A stretch of 16,127 nucleotides of DNA from an uncultured Porphyromonadaceae bacterium (GTDB lineage: Bacteria; Bacteroidota; Bacteroidia; Bacteroidales; Muribaculaceae): contig CAMVDK010000039.1 of NCBI GenBank assembly GCA_947166165.1, positions 1 through 16,127 of the forward strand, read 5' to 3'. Made by a program: the position numbers and the translations under genes. The notes beneath the pieces are model-generated. The model had not been told where the DNA came from. It was given only the letters and a program-made list of their open reading frames with translations, and ran no database searches. Numbering within the stretch: the first letter of the stretch is position 1; every line of letters begins with the position of its first letter. This document shows, one piece after another, positions 12,549 to 16,127 of this stretch.

Positions 12549-13264
12549 GCAGCACTCCTTTCCGAGTGCAAGCACTCCGTAACTTGTTGATAATCAACTA
12601 TCTCTCCCCCCCCCAATTCAGACATTGGTTTGATTCTGTCTGCCAACGCGCTCCAACCGCTCGCGACCTTGTATGCTGCCACCGATGCGTCGGGCACGTA
12701 GATGTTGTAATCTGTTGCCCCCGAAATTAATGACGAGCCAATGGTTGGAGGTGTTGCTGTCTTAATGATAAAAGTTTTTAACTTACTACAAGTTGTCATG
12801 GCTTGATTGCCTATCGATGCCACATTATGTCCAAACTCAACGTAAGTGACAAGACTACCAAACAGAATTTGTCCTGGAACATTCGTAATAGAGTCAGGTA
12901 GAACGAGTCGAGTTAACGTCGACGCTCGGAAACACGCTTGCCCTATTGTTGTAACACTGTTTGGAATGTCAATATTAGTGATTTTTGTCCCCCAAAATGC
13001 AGCCGCGCCTATGGTTTTTAGCCCATTTGGAAGTTCTATTTGTTCCAAACCAGACTGATAAAACGCGTTTTGCCCTATTGATGTAACCCCGCTTGGCACA
13101 CTGACGGAGACCAAGTTTGGAAAACCCAAGAACAAATCATCTCTAATCTCGGTAAGTCCGTCAGGGAACACAGGCTCAACATCAAGTGACCTATCAATTA
13201 ATCCGAAATACATGGATTTCCAATCATTTCCTCCACGCATCATCATTCTTCTTACATTACTCAT
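12545..13264 (-). CDS. BspA-like leucine-rich repeat (LRR_5) protein
   Basis: 239 aa. After an MSNVRRMMMR start, LRR_5 repeats of about 23 residues run from about 35 to 165, e.g. GLTEIRDDLFLGF, GVTSIGQNAFYQSGLEQIEL, GLKTIGAAAFWGTKITNIDI and SVTTIGQACFRASTLTRLVL. The end is the usual BspA cap: IIKTATPPTIGSS (166-178), then YNIYVPDASVAAYKVASGWS (187-206) and ALADRIKPM. A further 25 residues follow, encoded through a run of nine G. Such repeats bind proteins or host surfaces; placed after the tail fibre gene (3 bp gap) and without a signal peptide, this is probably a virion-attached adhesin or receptor-binding accessory rather than a bacterial surface protein. Confidence 0.88.
   Translation of the reverse strand: MSNVRRMMMRGGNDWKSMYFGLIDRSLDVEPVFPDGLTEIRDDLFLGFPNLVSVSVPSGVTSIGQNAFYQSGLEQIELPNGLKTIGAAAFWGTKITNIDIPNSVTTIGQACFRASTLTRLVLPDSITNVPGQILFGSLVTYVEFGHNVASIGNQAMTTCSKLKTFIIKTATPPTIGSSLISGATDYNIYVPDASVAAYKVASGWSALADRIKPMSELGGGEIVDYQQVTECLHSERSAA
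12552..12577 (-). promoter_or_regulatory. Alternative hairpins and Shine-Dalgarno at the LRR / next-gene border
   Basis: In transcript order the arms GAGTGC (12577-12572), GCACTC (12569-12564) and GAGTGC (12557-12552) can pair first with second, or second with third. The second pairing (loop GGAAAG) ties up AAGGAG (12560-12555), which lies 6 nt before the ATG at 12548. Ribosomes finishing the LRR gene would open it. This suggests translational coupling of the two genes; the fold is by eye. Confidence 0.45.
12606..12614. repeat. Run of nine G (coding strand) near the end of the LRR gene
   Basis: Nine C on the + strand, read as TTG GGG GGG GGA in the LRR frame. One G fewer gives a stop after E-R; one G more gives a stop after R-D-S, so each change removes about 20 residues. 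Tracts of this length are typical contingency loci. Confidence 0.8.
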
Positions 13265-13267
13265 AAC

Positions 13268-16084
13268 TCACTCATTTGAATTGTCAACAAAAGCGTACAG
13301 CGCAATGCCGTCGCAAATACTCACCTGAAACCTGCGCCCAGCAGCCTTGTCGGCATCGAAGTCGAGGCCGTTGCCGTAGTAGATGCCGTTGGGCAAAGTC
13401 AACGCGCAGTTGTCGGTCAGGCAGGTGAACGAAAACAAAAACTCATCCGCCTGTGTGTATTCCACATTGGCGATATCTGGCGCAAGGCTGTCAATCTTGC
13501 CAAATACGACATAGTTGGTCGGGGTAAGAGAGGGATTGTTTTCGACACCATTTTCCGAATAAAATGAGTCATAGCCTACAGTATCAAAGTCATCTGCAGC
13601 AGAAACGAATGCTTGATAGCAATCCTTTGTAAGCGTGACCGTAGCCCCATTGCCTGCCACAAGTGCGTTGTACAAGGTCATAGCCGCTGCCTCATTGCGC
13701 CAATCAGCAGAATAAGTGTCCAGCAAGTCCTCAAGCTCCTGCGCCGTGAACGGATTGCCGTTGTCGGTGTACACCCAGCTGGCGGTGATTGTCGGCATTT
13801 CCACCGTTCGCCTCTGCACCGCCGTGTCGGCCTTGCCCAGCGAGGCCCGCACCGCCGCCGCAAGGTCGCTCGCAGGGATGCCGCCGCTCGGCTTGGTGTA
13901 GTAGTTGGACATGTCTCCACCTCCTCCGCTGGCTTGAACGGCGGCGATCTCGATGGCTTGCATGATTGCCGACGAATTGCGGAACCATGAGTACACGCCC
14001 TCCCATTCGTAGTTCAGCCCATCCGTGATTTCGAGGCCGCTCACCATGCGGTGGTAATATTTGCCTTTGTTGCCGCTGCTTTCGGTCTGGAAGATGTTGT
14101 CGTTGCTGCCCACATGCCGGTGGTCTCCGATGCCCACGTCCGGCCGCAGCCACGTGCTTTGGCACCACCCGGTTGAGTCTTTTATCTCGATGAAGCGGTC
14201 GAACGTCTCATGGCCGCTTTTCTTGAAAGGAGTCACCCCAGTGTAAGGGGTCGGCGTTTTGTATGCCCCTCCGATGGTGAGCACCCGGTCGCCCAAGTAT
14301 CGGCTCTGCATGCCGTAATAGGTCTTGATGGTCTTGCCCACGCTCTCGGCGGCGAACGCGTGCTGCACATGGGCGGTGACCGTGCCGTCGCACTTGATGG
14401 TGACCACCTGCGTCTCGGTGCTGAACGGCACAAGGTCGCTCCACTCCTGCTCCGCCGTCACCTTGCCGTTGGCATTGACCACGCCATCGGCGGGGCGGCG
14501 GATGAGGTTGACAACGGTGAGCGTGACCTCGCGGCACGTGAGACTATCGCCGTCGGCTACCTCGACACCGTCGGCGGTTACGCTCCATGAGTCGGTTATT
14601 GCGGTCGGTGTCGTGGCTGAAATGCCTTCGACATAATTGAGCCTGTGCGCACCTCCAACGAAATCGGCATAGCCTTCATAGCCTGTCGGCCCGATGACAT
14701 CGCTCTCGCCGCTGTTCATGAACTGCGTGATGCCACGCCATCTGTAGATGTCGTCATCTGCCACGCTGTGCAGGCGGTTCACCGCACGCACTCCCGACAA
14801 CTGCCAGCACATGGTTCCATTCCAGCCGTTGCCTCTCGACAGACGGAAGCAGTACTCATAGCCGTTGCCCATGTTGCAGGCTATGCAGATGTACTCTCCG
14901 GAACGAAATACGCTCAACTTGGTGATGGTATCGCGCAACGCATCGGCGTTCTCCACATCGGTGACACGCGTCTTGAGGTCGTCGACTTCCTCCTCGAGCT
15001 CGTCGGTGGCCTCTGAAGGACTCACATATTTGACCTTGCTGACCGTCTGCTGCACTTGCCCCGACACACGCTGCGTGACAACGAGCCATTTGCCGCCAGC
15101 CGGTATGGTGACGTTTTCCACGATGGTCTGATCGCTCGGCACGCTGCCGCTCCGGCACGAAAGCATGCGGCCGTGTATGTCGTAAACATCGGCATCGCTT
15201 GGCACGGCGAAGGTGTCGCCGTCGTAAACCGCCCACAACATGCCACCCGAACTGGTGGAGCCGTTCTGCCAGTTGCTTACCTGCCACTGCTCGCCTTCGT
15301 GAGTGGCGAACACCTTGGCGTCGAAATAGTGCGAACCTTCAGTCTGCCATTTCACAAGGTCCCCTTTCACATAGCCTGTGCCCGGGTTGCTTGCCACAAA
15401 CCAGTGCTCGAACGTGTCATCGGGAATGACCTCGACCAACTGTTCGACCAGCAGCAGGTCGGCCAGTTCTTCGACGGTGTCCTCAAGGTCTTCGGTCTTT
15501 CCCTCCAGCGCATCCACGCGGGGGAAAAGCGATTCCGCGTCGATCGCCTCAAGAGCGGCGACCCGGGGGAAGAGCGACGCTGCGCCCTGCGGAGTGCGGT
15601 TCTTCACCTCCAGTTTGTTCGTGAGCGTGTTCACCTGCGTAACGACAAGCATCGTAGCGCCGACAGGGACGGTCACCACATCGTCGAATGCGGTGCCGTT
15701 CCACACACGGTCAGCCTCACCAGCCGACACTCTTGTCGCTGCGCTGATGAGCGGTGTGCCGTTGTCGTCGAGGTCGGTCAGCGCGTAGAACGCATACACG
15801 CGCGACCATCCTGCCTGCGCACTGTTGTCGGCCACCTTGATTTCGACCATGTCGCCCTCCACTACATCATATCCGAGCAGCGTGAAGAGGTCGCTCCCAT
15901 AGGCCGAGTATTTTGGATTATCCGGGTCGCCGTTGTTGACAATCGCATATCCGGCAAGCGTGTGGTCGGGCGCGATGGGGCTCTCGTCCTCAAAAAGCCC
16001 CGTGCGCTCCAGCGTTACCAGTCGGGCGTCCTGCTCGTTGTTTTTCGTCTCGGTGGCTGTCACACGCGTGGCGAGGGCGCCCAT
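13268..16084 (-). CDS. Large modular tail fibre / receptor-binding protein
   Basis: 938 aa from the ATG at 16084 (an in-frame TAG lies at 16112-16114). The N-terminus is a short coiled coil (RVTATETKNNEQDARLVTLE). Two similar beta modules follow at about 35-165 and 216-355, each ending in V-x-(V/I)-P-x-G-(A/G)-x-x-LVVTQ. They are separated by a coil with two SLFPRVxALE repeats (170-194), and the second is followed by a coil at about 358-392. Beta-rich, aromatic domains run to about 715, then a Gly-rich hinge, SNYYTKPSGG and GIPASDLAAAVRASLGKADT (735-754), a spacer common in Bacteroidetes phage tail proteins, and a C-terminal domain with paired Cys. Coils suggest a trimer. No enzymatic motif was recognised. 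It is upstream of the LRR and lysis genes in the late operon. Confidence 0.85.
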   Translation of the reverse strand: MGALATRVTATETKNNEQDARLVTLERTGLFEDESPIAPDHTLAGYAIVNNGDPDNPKYSAYGSDLFTLLGYDVVEGDMVEIKVADNSAQAGWSRVYAFYALTDLDDNGTPLISAATRVSAGEADRVWNGTAFDDVVTVPVGATMLVVTQVNTLTNKLEVKNRTPQGAASLFPRVAALEAIDAESLFPRVDALEGKTEDLEDTVEELADLLLVEQLVEVIPDDTFEHWFVASNPGTGYVKGDLVKWQTEGSHYFDAKVFATHEGEQWQVSNWQNGSTSSGGMLWAVYDGDTFAVPSDADVYDIHGRMLSCRSGSVPSDQTIVENVTIPAGGKWLVVTQRVSGQVQQTVSKVKYVSPSEATDELEEEVDDLKTRVTDVENADALRDTITKLSVFRSGEYICIACNMGNGYEYCFRLSRGNGWNGTMCWQLSGVRAVNRLHSVADDDIYRWRGITQFMNSGESDVIGPTGYEGYADFVGGAHRLNYVEGISATTPTAITDSWSVTADGVEVADGDSLTCREVTLTVVNLIRRPADGVVNANGKVTAEQEWSDLVPFSTETQVVTIKCDGTVTAHVQHAFAAESVGKTIKTYYGMQSRYLGDRVLTIGGAYKTPTPYTGVTPFKKSGHETFDRFIEIKDSTGWCQSTWLRPDVGIGDHRHVGSNDNIFQTESSGNKGKYYHRMVSGLEITDGLNYEWEGVYSWFRNSSAIMQAIEIAAVQASGGGGDMSNYYTKPSGGIPASDLAAAVRASLGKADTAVQRRTVEMPTITASWVYTDNGNPFTAQELEDLLDTYSADWRNEAAAMTLYNALVAGNGATVTLTKDCYQAFVSAADDFDTVGYDSFYSENGVENNPSLTPTNYVVFGKIDSLAPDIANVEYTQADEFLFSFTCLTDNCALTLPNGIYYGNGLDFDADKAAGRRFQVSICDGIALYAFVDNSNE

Positions 16085-16127
16085 GGCCTCACCATGACAA
16101 GAGAACGAAGGCTACGAATAAAGAAGG

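Larger units (their letters stand above)
3681..16127. mobile_element. Prophage (siphovirus-type gene set), left part; continues beyond the window
   Basis: A tyrosine integrase at the host border is followed by an XRE-regulated operon and then, read from the right edge, tail fibre, LRR and lysis genes. This layout (integrase at the end, lysis genes after the tail genes, separate operons) is that of an integrated tailed phage. Capsid, portal, terminase and tail-tube genes are expected to the right. The left limit is not fixed; it lies between the folP promoter (3540) and the integrase ATG (3861), and 3681 is only the first phage-like repeat. The host genes to the left are complete housekeeping genes. 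Confidence 0.85.

Noticed and set aside
16089..16127. Possible last 12 codons of the gene before the tail fibre (minus strand, reading into LFVAFVLLSW and a TGA)
   Set aside because: Too short to support; it cannot be told from chance without the sequence to the right.

Overview
The window is a host/prophage junction from a Bacteroidota bacterium, most likely a gut Bacteroidales. Evidence for this is the promoter form (TTG or TTTG, about 20 nt, then TAnnTTTG), a folP-cdaA-DUF3109 gene run, a lipoprotein S9 peptidase, an integrase of the Bacteroidetes type that lacks the first catalytic Arg, a BspA-like LRR protein and a DUF6549-like protein. The left part is visibly GC-richer than the spacer around the integrase and the phage part.

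Host part (1 to about 3540). All genes run on the minus strand: folP (dihydropteroate synthase), cdaA (diadenylate cyclase, makes c-di-AMP), a DUF3109 Cys-cluster protein, then a separately promoted S9 prolyl-oligopeptidase-family lipoprotein cut by the window edge. folP has a clear Bacteroidetes promoter at 3507-3537.

Junction (about 3540-3860). This AT-rich, gene-free stretch carries four TAAGT(A/C)G elements in two inverted pairs and a nested inverted repeat just before the integrase. It is the likely place for the left attachment site.

Prophage part (about 3680 to the right edge). The integrase (+) is followed by a gene-free interval with a -7 promoter box, a foldable 240-nt stretch and a strong + strand terminator: a candidate small RNA. 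Everything further right is on the minus strand in two units. The unit nearer the integrase (9819 down to 5296) is a tightly packed operon: unknown 177-aa protein, a 123-aa protein resembling the C-terminal (Cas11c) part of type I-C Cas8c, an SNF2-type helicase, a PAPS-reductase/DUF3440-like PP-loop protein, a ParB-like protein and an XRE-family regulator. Its promoter has a palindrome over the -33 element, so the XRE protein may control its own operon. The second unit (16084 down to 10027) is the end of the late operon: long tail fibre or receptor-binding protein, LRR protein, small beta-rich protein, holin, amidase endolysin and a spanin-like DUF6549 protein, ending in a strong terminator just before the promoter of the other unit.

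The most interesting items are the stand-alone Cas8c/Cas11c-like phage protein inside the helicase/PP-loop/ParB operon, the candidate RNA beside the integrase, and a G9 tract plus alternative hairpins between the LRR gene and the next gene that could work as a translational phase switch. No tRNA, rRNA or CRISPR array was seen.
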